The position numbers and the translations under genes were made by a program. Source: Pomphorhynchus laevis (Eukaryota > Acanthocephala > Palaeacanthocephala > Echinorhynchida > Pomphorhynchidae). Taken from it: a DNA stretch of 64,000 nucleotides. The DNA lies in contig WNNJ02001602.1 of the NCBI GenBank assembly GCA_012934845.2, positions 1 to 64,000 of the forward strand, read 5' to 3'. The notes beneath the pieces are model-generated. The model was not told where the DNA came from and searched no databases. It was given only the letters and a program-made list of their open reading frames with translations. This document shows positions 12,245-22,989 of the stretch, piece by piece. Every line of letters starts with the position of its first letter. The first letter of the stretch is position 1.

Positions 12245-13000
12245 AAAATGTTGTTCATGTCAATGCTGCTGCCGACGCCGTGGCATCACACTCCTAGCAG
12301 TTCAAACGCAGAAAGGCCCGAGAGCAGCTACACTACTCAAGAAAATTGGCAAAAGGATCGAATGCGCAACAGGGAGCGCAGTATGTTTTGTTGGATCATG
12401 TAGAAGATCAGCGTCGCGGTTTATCGGAAGAATTATGCCAACCTCTTCGAGTCAGCCGGTGTCCTGCCTTCCTTTAATTAGGCTTTGTGAACATGGTTTT
12501 GGAGGATGCGCGGGTTTACGATAACACGGTGGATGAACAAAGAGTAGGCCGCTTAGACCAGATTCTAATGAACGCAGCATCACAATGCACGTGCCGGGCG
12601 AAAATATACCCGAATACGAATTCAATTGTATCACGAACAAATGCTCTACTACCATAGCTCACTCTGATTTCTTCAAGAGATCCTACGGCAGTCCTATCTA
12701 ACTAAATCAGCATGCGAACGGGTTAATGACAAGTCATTCGTTCGAAGAGCAATTTGCAGAGGTCAAGGAGACTTCTTCGCTTTTTGATAGGGATGGCACA
12801 ATGTCTACTAAATTGTCTTTGAGAAAGAACACGCTAGATGCTGAGCTGTAGGTCATGATAAGCATGGCTGGCGTGGATGACAACAAAACATTGAGTTTCC
12901 AGAATTCTTCGCATCGATTGCTAGCCCAACTGGCATTGATTCACGTTTTCGAAAGAAAATGGGTTAAGTACATAACTTAACCTGGTGTGCGTCTCGAGCA
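12245..13000 (+). pseudogene. Decayed coding segment, unrecognised (retrocopy?)
   Basis: Distinctly GC-richer than its surroundings and coding-like, but the reading passes through three frames with in-frame stops. One frame gives PTPWHHTPSSSNAERPESSY and RMRNRERSMF, a second EDQRRGLSEELCQPLRVSR and MVLEDARVYDNTVDEQRVGR, a third PGENIPEYEFNCITNKC and later SFEEQFAEVKETSSLFDRDG. It lies between two UBR4-like exons on the opposite strand. It looks like a processed pseudogene of a host gene, or less likely an old transposon ORF. I cannot name the parent. Confidence 0.5.
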
Positions 13001-13138
13001 CTCACCCAACTAGCAACAAGTCCGCGTAAATGGGACTTGCTCAGATTTGCAAATGACATTCAATTATAAACAATATTTTAAGATTATTTAATATATAAAT
13101 TAAATTACTTTTTGCTAAATGTTTGCTGCATAGATTAC

Positions 13139-13245
13139 TTAAAAATATGAAAGGCATCCAAAGCATGATATATTTCGTGAATGTGTTCAAAATTATGCAT
13201 GTATCTTGATTCAATCAGAATATTGGGGATAACAAAAGTCATGAT
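13139..13245 (-). CDS. UBR4: UBR4-like exon (tentative)
   Basis: A 107-nt open stretch between an ACAAG acceptor and a GTAATC donor, phase 0 to 2. This is the combination needed to join the exons at 15533 and 12069, whose phases do not match directly. It reads IMTFVIPNILIESRYMHNFE and ends ALDAFHIF. The acceptor tract is only moderately pyrimidine-rich, and an upstream acceptor cannot be excluded. Confidence 0.5.
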
Positions 13246-14324
13246 CTTGTACCCAAGAATTGAAAGTGTTATTAAAAGAAATGAAATAAAAATTTTAATA
13301 TACGCTGTAGATTAGTTGTCGAATGAGTAAAAAATAATAAAATTAAAATTTTTACACGATTGTAGTAGATTAGATGTGTTGCCGAAATAGTAAAAGATAA
13401 TGAAATAAAAATTTTAGTGGTTGCAATTTACACCTCGACCAGAGAATAATAAACAAACTTAAATATTAAATATTGAAGAGTCTTATATATAATTCAACAT
13501 ATTTTGAAAATCAAAGAAAGACATCGCATTTATTGAATTTTTAAATGTCGATTCGTTTATTTTCATTATGAAATATACACACAACAGTTTATCTTTGGTA
13601 TTTCATAACCCAATGAATTAAAATAGACAAAATGATAGAATGCAAATTAATATTTCACTTATCGTGAAAGGTTTAGTTCTGTAAAATTAAGTGGGAATTG
13701 CTCAAACATTATAATATTATGGGACTTGATTAGTGTTGTTTGTTTCTAAGATATAGTTATGCCATTTTATTTTTTAGCATTGACCCCCTTGATCTATCTA
13801 CATATATGTCATTGGAATATGCGCGATTACCGTATAAAAAACATTTTATTTTTCAAGTTTCATTTATATTTTGAAATGTTGTGTAATTTTGCTATAGATT
13901 TATTAAAAGCATTTATTTTGTGATATTCTGAGATTGTATTGTTAATTATAAAGCTAAAATATTATTGAAGTTATGAATTGGATGATTGAGAATATATGAA
14001 CGTCTTTATTAATTATCCAATTTTTTGTTGATTTTGAACAAATAAAATGCATTTTATTTGTTCAAAATAAACTGAAATAATGAAACTATATATTATTGAT
14101 ACAATATTATTATTTTTCTTCTAATTTGAAACCAAGTTTAATTAATTCTATCTTCCATCTATTATTATGGCGAACTAAAAATCTACAACATATTAATAAA
14201 ATATTCAAAGTACAATAAAATATGATTAAAATAAATTTTAAATATTAACTGAAAAATATTTAAGGATAATAAATAATATACTTTGAATTATAATAGGATA
14301 CTAAATAATCAAATTTAATCTGAG

Positions 14325-14622
14325 GAAATACGTCAATAGCACGTATTTGGCCCCGCTGCTATGTTGGGTCGAAGAATAGCGAATGAAACATGATAACATA
14401 GGCGTAACTTCTGATAACATATATTCCTCATTCATACAAAGTATATTATTTATAGTTAATTCATAAAAATTGAATTTTATTTAAAATTTTAATTATAAAT
14501 TCTATCGTTACATAAATACAAATTGTATAAAATCTTAAATAATTATTTATTATTTATTTTTATTTTTATTTATATATCGTATAAAATAAGTAGACTCGGT
14601 TATCTGATCTGATTTATAGTGT
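14325..14622 (-). repeat. R1 repeat copy, minus
   Basis: Contains both ends: GGCCCCGCTGCTATGTTGGG at left and AAGTAGACTCGGTTATCTGA at right. Confidence 0.75.
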
Positions 14623-15532
14623 CTATAGGGTATTTCGCTAAAACTAGCAATTGACATATAGTCTGCAATCTTTGGTTATTTAAACAAATCTTTGATTGTC
14701 AGAGCAAACTAATCTAGCTTTTTAGAAACCGACAGATGTATTACTGTATTAATTATTTATTTGGTATACAATGTAACGGTATTTTGAATATATATTTATG
14801 GAAACATTAATGCGTTGATATCAGCTGTGAGTACCAATTTTCAAAAGGCTAGATTAGTGTGCTTCTAGAAATATTTGTAATACAAAAATTTAAGGCTATA
14901 TGCAAATTCATAGTCTTGTTAAAATATCCTACATACGCTGTCGAAAGACATTTCATTTGTCCAAAAACGAAAAAGGGGATAATTAATAAAATTGTCCATA
15001 GATTCCGCTAATCATTTCATTCATAACAACAATAATATTTAAGTTTCTTTATAATTTACAATACAATCTCAAAATATCACAATACAAATTGTTCAAATAA
15101 ATCCATACCACAATCACACAGTACTTCAAAATATACATGAAACTTGAGAAAATAAAATGTAGTTTATGAGATTCATCGAGCAGGTTGCAATAAAATATAC
15201 GAAGATAGGCAAAGTAGGTCAGTGTTTAGAAGCATAATTGAATAGAGTAAAATCAATTTAAAAACAACTAGTCTAATTATTCCAGATATTTATTATCAAT
15301 TTATAAATTTTAAAACTATATTAATTTTATATTAAGTTTTGATTTCAAATTTAAATTTAGGGATTCATTAATAAAATTAATTAATTCTCAAATAGGAAGT
15401 TTATAGCCTGTCTATTTGATTACAATTAGGTCAAATTTCATTTTGGAGATTTTGACTTCAAATGAAATTTGGATTTCAATTTTATTTCAAGCTTCTAAGT
15501 TGTATCGTTAAATAAAATCTTGTAAGACTTAC

Positions 15533-15740
15533 TTTGTTCAAAATACCATGCGACAAAAGTAAAAGATTATTCAACGCTTTTGAATTCACAGGAACATCCG
15601 CTACTGGCATGTTCATGTTCAGATTTGGGGCACATTGTTCGGAAACAAAACAACTTATGTGCGGTAAGTCCCAAAGAACATTTAACAAATCAAAGTTGCA
15701 ATACATCATGGAAAACGGATCAGGCGATGAAAATGGTATT
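15533..15740 (-). CDS. UBR4: UBR4-like exon, solenoid segment
   Basis: A 208-nt exon after a 50-nt intron, acceptor TTCTTAATTTAG, donor GTAAGT, 1 entry base and phase 0 exit. It codes for IPFSSPDPFSMMYCNFDLLN, then VLWDLPHISCF and a tail ending LLLLSHGILNK. The region corresponds to the UBR4 stretch between LLTSYLDEL and YQKLI, but identity is low. Confidence 0.9.
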
Positions 15741-15790
15741 CTAAATTAAGAATCAGACTAATATCAGAACAAATTGCATCCATACAATAC

Positions 15791-15935
15791 CGATTCAACA
15801 GCATTAGTACAATGTTCGGACGAATCGAATAGCAAATATGAAGGAATTGCCAAGTTCTATATCTGATTAGTCGATCTGGATGGTGCAGAAGCACATGTGA
15901 AAAGTTCTGCGTACATTTATCGTTGAGGAGATCAT
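15791..15935 (-). CDS. UBR4: UBR4-like exon, solenoid segment
   Basis: A 145-nt exon, acceptor TCTCGTTTAG, donor GTATTG, 2 entry and 2 exit bases. It codes for DLLNDKCTQNFSHVLLHHPD, then RTWQFLHICYSIRPNIVLML. It matches the UBR4 block WLRQVLFTPATQAARQAACTI by pattern. The donor was found by frame logic: the frame ends 90 nt later, while a 50-nt intron restores it. Confidence 0.88.
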
Positions 15936-16006
15936 CTAAACGAGAAAGTTAAAGCAAATATTTAAATAGTGTTTCTTAATTTGAAAACAGTTATTTTTAC
16001 ATTTAC

Positions 16007-16079
16007 CTATTCCTCTATCAAGTAAAGCAAACACAACATTGATACCAATGGGTTGCGATTTTTTCATCATAATGTCGGG
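16007..16079 (-). CDS. UBR4: UBR4-like exon, short solenoid segment
   Basis: A 73-nt exon, acceptor CTAAATTATAG, donor GTAAAT, phase 0 to 1, reading PDIMMKKSQPIGINVVFALL then DRGI. Its phases link the exons on either side exactly. The following intron is 71 nt. Confidence 0.8.
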
Positions 16080-16178
16080 CTATAATTTAGTAAATAAATA
16101 AATTCGTAATTAGAGACTTTTATTTTAAAATCGTTTTTGCTATAAATTTGCTTTAATTATATTGAAAATATTAATGAT

Positions 16179-16403
16179 AAAGAGCACAGAGAATTTTTTT
16201 ATAATTTTATTTAAAAGGAAATTATCATTGCAAATATTCAGTAACGATATGTTACCATCTTCATGCTGCTGGCGTAATCACAATTTTGCATTAATTAAAA
16301 CAAAATTATGAGTACACTAGCAGCCTGGAGATGGTAACAATACGTTACTGAAAATTTGATGACGATTTCCTTTAAGTTCCAAAAATTCCTCTGTGCTTTT
16401 TAT
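16179..16403. repeat. Foldback FB3
   Basis: Inverted arms 16179-16275 and 16318-16403 (AGCACAGAGAATTTTT versus AATTCCTCTGTGCTTT), spacer about 40 bases. The right arm reads CTGGAGA-T-GGTAAC-AATAC-GTTACT-GAAAATT, i.e. the hammerhead layout with one core base changed (A to G), so probably inactive. Confidence 0.75.
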
Positions 16404-16697
16404 TATTGGCAATTGGAATGGGATTGTTCTCAAAAATATTAATGATAATGTCAAATGTCAGTGTTAAACCAATATTGATTCGAATAATGCTGGATTCCAA
16501 AGTATTGTTTTAAAAGGGATAGGAGCATTTCATAAATTGCAAAACAAAAAACGCAGTAAAATGCACACTTCCGAAAGAATACTTTAAGACTAATTAATTA
16601 AACAAAATTCAAACATGTGTTATTTATAAAAGATTAAACTTTTAACTTTTATAAATATCCTACAGTTAATGCTAAAACACAGATAAAAATAGAAGAA

Positions 16698-16946
16698 TTA
16701 GAGTGATGTCCAATAGTAAAGTTGTTTTTGTAAATGTGGATTTGTGGTCTTTAGGGCAGGTATACTATTACTTGTATGAACTTTCAAGTTCCGATGCATA
16801 TTCTTTTCAACTTTTCTCCATACAGATTAATCAACGTATGTAGGCAGTATTTTTAGCTTGTTAATTTGCAATATATTCAGTTCTTCTCTGCGTAAATCGA
16901 TTACCTTTAGACCATGATCAAAACCGATAAAGAAACAAATCAACAG
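16698..16946 (-). other. Coding-like tract, unrecognised
   Basis: One frame with a single internal TAA: LLICFFIGFDHGLKVIDLRR, EELNILQINKLKILPTYVD, stop, SVWRKVEKNMHRNLKVHTSN. It lies in a UBR4-like intron on the gene's strand, but flanking exons already agree in phase without it. Likely an old retroelement or pseudogene piece. Confidence 0.25.
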
Positions 16947-17124
16947 TTTTTGAATTATAGAATTAATTTTATAGTAATATCAATTTCTTAATAGAATTGA
17001 ATAATGTCGAATCCTTTTTTCGTCGAATCGCATGAAATACATATAGCTAGTCTGATATGCAAGCTTCCAGTTTACGACCTTTTTGCCACTGAAACTTAAG
17101 CAATCTGTCGGAGATGCTCTTTTT

Positions 17125-17205
17125 CAAAGGGCACATAGGCAGCCGAAACGTCATCGAGATGGCTAATACTAGTGGTGAGTGCTGCCGATCATCTCTGACG
17201 TCTAG
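17125..17205 (+). repeat. Relative of FB7, permuted hammerhead layout
   Basis: GGCAGC (17138-17143), C, GAAACGTC, 25 bases, GGTGAGT, GCTGCC (17181-17186). The same arrangement is seen at 21.2 kb and, more decayed, at 19.94-20.01 kb. The GAAACGTC gives a stem III AC/GU and a C cleavage base; the CTGATGA part has drifted to GTGGTGA. Confidence 0.5.
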
Positions 17206-18563
17206 TAGTGACGAATAATATGCTCATTGTTGAGTGTAGTTCAGTAAAGTACTGACAGCAGCTTTATATATATTTATTTATTCTAAAAAATGCAAGTTTA
17301 TATATAAGAATGTTAGCATTCTTAGCTTGTATTTTAGATTGAAAAAGTTTTAATAAACGCAACGGTTTAAATCTCTTTGATTTCGTACCGGTGATGAACA
17401 TTCAATTATATTGGTTATCAATAATATCAATTAAGTACTTCAATGGATGTCCCAGCAGACAGTTAAAATTCTAATTCGTAATATATAACATAATTTGAAG
17501 TATTCACTGTTGCCGGGACCCTCGAGGAGTACTTGTTCATATTTAAATATAAATATTATTACACCAGCAAATTGAAGAATTTATTTATTTTTTTAACGTT
17601 TCGCTTTTTAAGCTTTTTCAATTGTATAGATTATCTAACAGAATTTATTGTGCGTGAAATATTTTAAGCAAAATGAACTCAGAGAGATAATATATGCAAT
17701 TAAAAATGCCCACTAAGGGGCAAAACGTCAGCGAGTTTTCATTCTCGCTTACCAGTTTTATATATACACTAAAATTTTAGGTCAAACCGAAAACACACAG
17801 ATATTCTTTTTATTATAGCTTTCGACTAACTAGTGGTCTTCTGCAGAAAAATAATATAGTAATCAGTTTAATAATCCAAACTTTAATTGTTTTTGACTTA
17901 AAATCCTAGTATTAATATATACAGATATCCGTTAAAGAATCCCGGAGCTGATTTGAACGAGTAACTTAAACTATATATATATTTACAAACAAATATATAT
18001 AGAAGCAAATAAACATGTTACCATAGTTTATTTTACATTTTTATAAAAAGTAAAAATAGAGTAGGTATAATATACCTTTATACTTGAATTAAAAATTTAC
18101 ATTTAGCTCTGTTGATAAACAAGATTTACAGAACTATAGAACAAAATCTAATAAATAGATTACGATAAATTTAAAATTTTCGATTGCGTCTGCTGCATTC
18201 ATCATCATAAAATAAGCAGTCGATAAAAATTGCATTTATCAACAAAATTATAAAGCAAACTATGGGCAATTTTGGATTAAAACCTGATGGGCTATCAATT
18301 TTTTCTAATTTTATAATCAATTCAATGTTAATGATCAATTTACAGCTCGCTTTCTAACAATTTTGTAAGTGTTGGCATAGTTCTAATTTAAGTTTCAACA
18401 ACCGTTGATCAATTTATATTAAAAACAAGTTAGAGTGAAAGCATTGTGATTTTTAATTGTTAAATTGAAACTAATATATTAATAACAAACAAACTATCTA
18501 AATTATTTACTCATATCTACGAATAAAGTTATTATATATAAGCTAAACCAAAGACATTCATAC

Positions 18564-18688
18564 AAAGTGCTTCCATTTCTGTGAAAATAGCTGAGATGAC
18601 TTGCACAGCAATAGTAGATAATAATATAGTTTGCTTCCATCACTTTCCGAATCTGGTGATCCTATATAGCGTTTTAGATGATCAAATG
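18564..18688 (-). CDS. UBR4: UBR4-like exon, helical repeat
   Basis: A 125-nt exon, acceptor TTTTCGTTTTGCAG, donor GTATGA, 2 entry bases and phase 0 exit. It codes for FDHLKRYIGSPDSESDGSKL and ends SQKWKHFV or SQKWKHF. The KWKHF matches the WRWKQF of UBR4. An in-frame TGA lies right after the donor, so splicing here is required for the protein to continue. Confidence 0.85.
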
Positions 18689-18758
18689 CTGCAAAACGAA
18701 AATGTAGCATTTGTCCTTTAAAAAGGACACTTATAATAAATGATAAAATTACACTTAC

Positions 18759-18876
18759 ATGTTTCAATTAAAGTAGAAACTAATTTCAAAGGAAAATCAG
18801 TATCGCGTTCCAGAATTTTAGATAAAATCGTTTGATCTAGAATCACCTTAGTACAAAATATAAAATACTGTATTTC
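18759..18876 (-). CDS. UBR4: UBR4-like exon, helical repeat
   Basis: A 118-nt exon, acceptor CTTCTTTTAG, donor GTAAGT, phase 0 to 1. It codes for EIQYFIFCTKVILDQTILSK, then ERDTDFPLKLVSTLIET. It parallels the UBR4 LQYEMLLLTDSI...WELRLRCALSLF region. It lies 205 nt downstream of the previous exon and 70 nt before the next. Confidence 0.9.
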
Positions 18877-19081
18877 CTAAAAGAAGGCATGAAAAAATGT
18901 TTGAAATTTTAATAATTTAATTACAAGTAAAACATAAAATAAAAGAGAATACTATCGCATATCTAAATAATATTGTTAACATTATGGGATAAAAACGATA
19001 AATATATGCCAGTTTTGGTTTGATGTTTTAAGATAAATATAAATGCAATAATGTCAAAACGTATCACTGAATTATACTTAC

Positions 19082-19276
19082 ATTTGAATAGGGTATAGAT
19101 GGTAAATAGTAATATTTATGTAGATAGTCCTGATCATTGATTGAAATTTTCATAAGCTGAACAATATCTTCAGGGGTGCAGTTTTCTGTCACATGAAAAA
19201 TTAAATCAAAACAGTGCTTCGAAAACTGTTCGTATCCAATCAATTTTTCAGCTTTCACATAGAATTGTAAAATATC
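19082..19276 (-). CDS. UBR4: UBR4-like exon, armadillo-type repeat
   Basis: A 195-nt exon, phase 0 to 0, acceptor GCATATTTTAAG, donor GTAAGT. It starts DILQFYVKAEKLIGYEQFSK and contains ENCTPEDIVQLMKISI, matching in order the UBR4 stretch RELFDYNLRRG...LLTRDNPEATQQMNDLI. It ends LPSIPYSN. Confidence 0.93.
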
Positions 19277-19859
19277 CTTAAAATATGCATTCACAGGTTA
19301 GCTTTGTAATGTAAATTTTGAACGATTAAACTGTAAAATTGAATATTATTTTTTAAACTTGGAAGATTAAAAATTGTGGATAATTTAAGAGTCCATAAAG
19401 CATGTTCGCATTATTCAAGTGAATACTTCGACTAAATATTAATCTAATTGATGGTTTACAGTCATCGTAAGTTAATAATCACACACGCAGACATTTAGAT
19501 TTTGTGCGTCAATTAACCAATTCAATTTAATCGAATATACCCGATCGAATCTAATCCTGATTCTATTCCTTCAAACTGTATAAATTTTAGCTTTATATAT
19601 TTATACATATGTATAGACTGTTTCCGAAATTTGGAAAAACACCACAGCTAACAGATACGTAGGAAAGCAGACCAAACTAGTTGAAAGAACTGACCAAGGG
19701 AAACGCTATGCTTTAAAAATACTCTTAAGTATAATTAAAAAGCAACATATATAGTATATATAGAATATCCAGATATATAATAATGGTGGTGCATGAATGT
19801 GTTGAGTAAACAACGGTCTAGGATTTCTTACAAAATACGGCATTTATAGAAAATGGTGT

Positions 19860-20030
19860 TGATTGATTAACTGGACTTTGATTTACGACTTTCAGTCACC
19901 ATGTCACTTAAAGACGACCACTTCAGCATTGAAATGATGGAGTACTCGGCAACACTCGTCAGTAGAATGAAGTATCCACTGGTCGTTTCGGCAGCATTGT
20001 GACATTTTGAATGTTGGCAGGACATGAAGG
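19860..20030 (-). repeat. Relative of FB7, single arm
   Basis: The plus strand has CACTCGTCAGTAGAATGAAG then TATCCACTGGTCGTTTCGGCAGCATTGTGAC, matching the FB7 arm. The minus strand keeps CTGACGA (valid CUGANGA) and GAAACGAC. No partner arm nearby. Confidence 0.5.
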
Positions 20031-20689
20031 AAAGACATGTAAGTTTCACTTCATTAAACTTCTTTATCAATTTAACAAAAAGTGAATTATAAATTATCTG
20101 AAATCATATTCAACCCTTAAGTTTAAATTTACATTTAATAATATGATGTCAATTTATTACAGAGAAATTTAAACTTATTAATAGAAAATGATTAAGGATG
20201 GATTAAAAATTAGGTTTCCGTTTGAGTATTATTGACCATCTTTGTACTCTCTCAATAATTCTTGAAAGTGCTTGAAAGTTCACATGTGTTTGAATATATG
20301 CTATATTAGAGCATTCTCAAATTCTTATGCCTTGCAAATCTGGAAAAGTCTTTGGACCATGTAAATGGAAGAAAATAGTGGACAGTTTTAAAGGATTACG
20401 AGCGAGAAATCGTGTTAACTCCCAATAGATTGGAATTCATTTCATAATCGAATTACGAGTTGCGTTCATATTCTAGACAGAAAGTTGGATAGTTATACAA
20501 TTAATACTTTATATATTAAACTTCTTCAAAGTTTTCTGTTGTTACCAGTTCTGTTCGTAACGAATTATGAACAGAATATTGAGATAAACAATTTGTTTAT
20601 GTATATTTAATTGAATAATTTGTATACCCAGAGAGACAAAAGCAGACAATTTTTGACGTTTCGCCCTAGAGGGTTTTTTCAATTGTAAT

Positions 20690-21080
20690 TAACTTGAACA
20701 CTTATAACTTTTCTATATATAACTTAAGAAGTAATCAAATTGACTGAACAATAAGAAATACAGATTTATTGACGTTTCGGCCGAAGCCTTTTTTAATTGT
20801 AAGTTGTTATAACCAAAGAATGTTTAAACTATTTAAAACAATTTTGACTAGTTAAAAAATTCTTAGTTATAACTACTTACAATTAAACAAGGCTTCGGCC
20901 TTTTAAGTAGTTATAACCAAAGAATGTTTGAACTGGCTAAAATATTTTTGACTGGTTGAAAAATTCTTTGATTAACACGAATTTTATAACTACATAAAAT
21001 TGAAAAAAGCTTCGGCCGAAAAGTTAATAAATCTGTATTGCTAATTGTTAAGTCAATTTGATTACTTTTTAAGTTATATA
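20690..21080. repeat. Foldback FB8, nested inverted repeats
   Basis: Outer arms 20712-20820 and 20969-21078 (AATACAGATTTATTGACGTT versus AGTTAATAAATCTGTATTG), inner arms repeat the TTGTAAGTAGTTATAACC block. Each arm carries ATTGAAAAAAGGCTTCGGCC-GAAACGTC or a close form: hairpin, GAAA and a hammerhead-like 3' half, but TTGAAAAA in place of CTGATGA. Similar single units stand at 17585-17640 and 20650-20690. Confidence 0.7.
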
Positions 21081-21202
21081 TGACTGAATTATATATTGAA
21101 AGTTTATATGTATTCGTAGATTTTGCCAAAAACCGGAGTTCGATTACATGCAGAGCAGACTTCCTTATCACTCATAGACGAGCTGATGGTAGCCGGCAGC
21201 AC

Positions 21203-21495
21203 TCATCAGTAGGGTGAACTACCATCAGTCGTTTCGGCTGCCTTGTGATATATTTAAAAGGCATCTCCGAGAATTTGCTAACGTAGTAGCATGGGCATAG
21301 CCTCTTTAAACTAACAACGTGCTTTCCGGATCATCCTAATTTTATTTGGCAGGAATTTTTGGATGATCCGGAAAGCACGTTGTTAGTTTAAAGAGGCTAT
21401 GCCCATGCTACTACGTTAGCAAATTCTCAGAGATGCCTTTTAAATATATCACAAGGCAGCCGAAACGACTGATAGTAGTTCACCCTACTGATAAG
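21203..21495. repeat. Foldback FB7, almost perfect palindrome
   Basis: Arms 21203-21335 and 21361-21495 are nearly identical when inverted (for example GCTTTCCGGATCATCC versus GGATGATCCGGAAAGC, and GTAGTAGCATGGGCATAGCC versus GGCTATGCCCATGCTACTAC); spacer 25 bases. The low divergence indicates a young duplication. On the minus strand of the left arm: GGCAGC, C, GAAAC...CTACTGATGAGTGCTGCC, i.e. hammerhead core parts in a permuted order closed by a GGCAGC/GCTGCC stem II. It directly abuts PLE-C. Confidence 0.88.
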
Positions 21496-21948
21496 TATAT
21501 ATATAATTGTCGTAAGTAGATAAAAAACAGGAAATGAAGACCAAGAGCAATTTCTTGTAAAGCTTTCGGGCTAACTGCCCTTCTTCAGTACATCTACAAA
21601 AAATGTACAGTTCTGATAAGCACAAAAAATAGTAATGAAAATCAAATTGTTCAATGCAACTAACAGAGAGAAATATAAATAATTCAATTTCGGAACTCAT
21701 ATATTCACGGCAAGTGATATATGTGCTCGGCATTTAATTGTTGGTCTGCCATGAGTTGTCCGATCCAAAACATTTCCCTTTGTTTACGCTTAGCCGTGTC
21801 AGGAACATTTGCCTCAATAATTATCGTTTCCATCTTATGGTTTTCATTTTCTATGCAGTGTTTAGCTGCCCCGTCATTCTTCGCTCGTTTATACTTTATG
21901 TCGGATCTACGAGTCAAAGCTCGTACATTCATTTGTCCTCCTGTCTGT

Positions 21949-21950
<2 letters not shown>
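21496..21950 (-). mobile_element. Penelope-like element C, GIY-YIG tail
   Basis: Minus-strand fragment coding for [20 protein letters not shown], then AKHCIENENHKMETIII and MFWIGQLMADQQLN, a GIY-YIG domain of a different PLE family from A. The coding part is cut exactly at its Y-x-G motif by the (TA)n tract at 21951. The 3' end carries a well-formed hammerhead-like motif (21556-21592). It abuts the palindromic foldback at 21203-21495. Confidence 0.88.
21556..21592 (-). ncRNA. Hammerhead-like ribozyme motif, PLE-C
   Basis: Stem I TGTA/TACA, core CTGAAGA, one spacer A, stem II GGGC-AGTTA-GCCC, GAAA, stem III AG/CU, then U as the cleavage-site base. The paired bases differ from PLE-A at nearly every stem position while the core is kept, which is covariation-like evidence that the fold is real. 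Confidence 0.65.

Positions 21951-22020
<70 letters not shown>
21951..22020. repeat. (TA)n microsatellite interrupting PLE-C
   Basis: About 70 bases of TA at the 5' break of PLE-C. Shorter TA/CATATA runs continue to 22310. Confidence 0.99.
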
Positions 22021-22023
<3 letters not shown>

Positions 22024-22369
22024 TTGAACATTCATTGCACATGTTCATATATACTAGTCCTTTGCTCTTGCAATTATCTTTCTGTATATAAATGTATATA
22101 TATTGATGTTGTGTAGTATACATATATATACATATACATATATATAAATTTATATTAGATTGATTTTGTGCGATAGAACTGCCTCCTGAGATCCTTTCTT
22201 CAATCGGATTCATATTATACAATACTAATTATTGTTGGATGAAATCAGGATGAAATTATTGTTGGATGAAATCTTTTTATATATAAATGTATATATATAC
22301 ATATATATAGAAATATTTATAATCCTGCTGATCGACGTAATACTGCTCGATCGCTCATATAATTTGAAT

Positions 22370-22500
22370 GCAAAAGGTAGAAGCAGGAAAATCAGTAGTA
22401 AGTTTTTCTTATTTATTACACTCAATTACGTTCGGCTTAACGCCTTCGTCAGCCTTCTTCAGTAAATTACTGGAGAAGGCTCACGCTGAAAGCTTAAAAA
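22370..22500 (-). mobile_element. PLE 3'-end remnant
   Basis: Contains, on the minus strand, CTGAAGAAGGCTGACGAAGG...AAGCCGAACGTAAT, the CTGAAGA-hairpin-GAA arrangement seen in the PLE 3' ends at 21.56 and 42.93 kb. No coding sequence remains. Small and degenerate. Confidence 0.45.
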
Positions 22501-22710
22501 TATACATTTTGTCATTTTGTTTTTGAATTTAGCTCGGTTAGTTAATATATATATCACTATGTTTTCCTCATGAGGAGGCATAAACACCAGGCAGCATTCT
22601 ATATATCCTCATAAGACCAAGAAATAGAACCGAATTATTCTCGCAATATTCCAAGTCACTACGTATGCCTAGTCATCCTTTGCGTGACGACAAACTTCAA
22701 CAACGGTTGA

Positions 22711-22738
22711 CACGTTTCGCTCTAAGAAAGCTCATCAG
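22711..22738 (-). ncRNA. Canonical hammerhead core, isolated
   Basis: The minus strand reads CTGATGA-GCT-TTCTTAG-AGC-GAAAC with no spacer base, exactly the consensus catalytic core including the G-C pair closing stem II. Stem III partners are weak (GACAC upstream could pair with GTGTC after the core, one mismatch), so a complete ribozyme is not certain. Confidence 0.45.
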
Positions 22739-22989
22739 TACCGATGTTATATTTTATATATTTGTACACTTGAAAGTGTCCCTGTAAAACAGCATTTCCA
22801 TTAAAAACATTTAGTGCCTGACGGGTGGTTAAATTGCAATATATCCAAATATTTTATAAATATAAATGTCTTAAATATGAGTAAATTCGTAGATTCCATT
22901 GCACTAAATCCTTATTAAACAAAACAGCTTTGCATAATCATTTGCCATAATAAACACCGTTGTTAAAAAATCGAATTTGTAAAGCAAAC

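Noticed and set aside
21705-22222. Long overlapping ORFs made of YIYIYI repeats in several frames
   Set aside because: They are translations of the (TA)n tract. Only the GIY-YIG part at 21705-21950 on the minus strand is real coding sequence.
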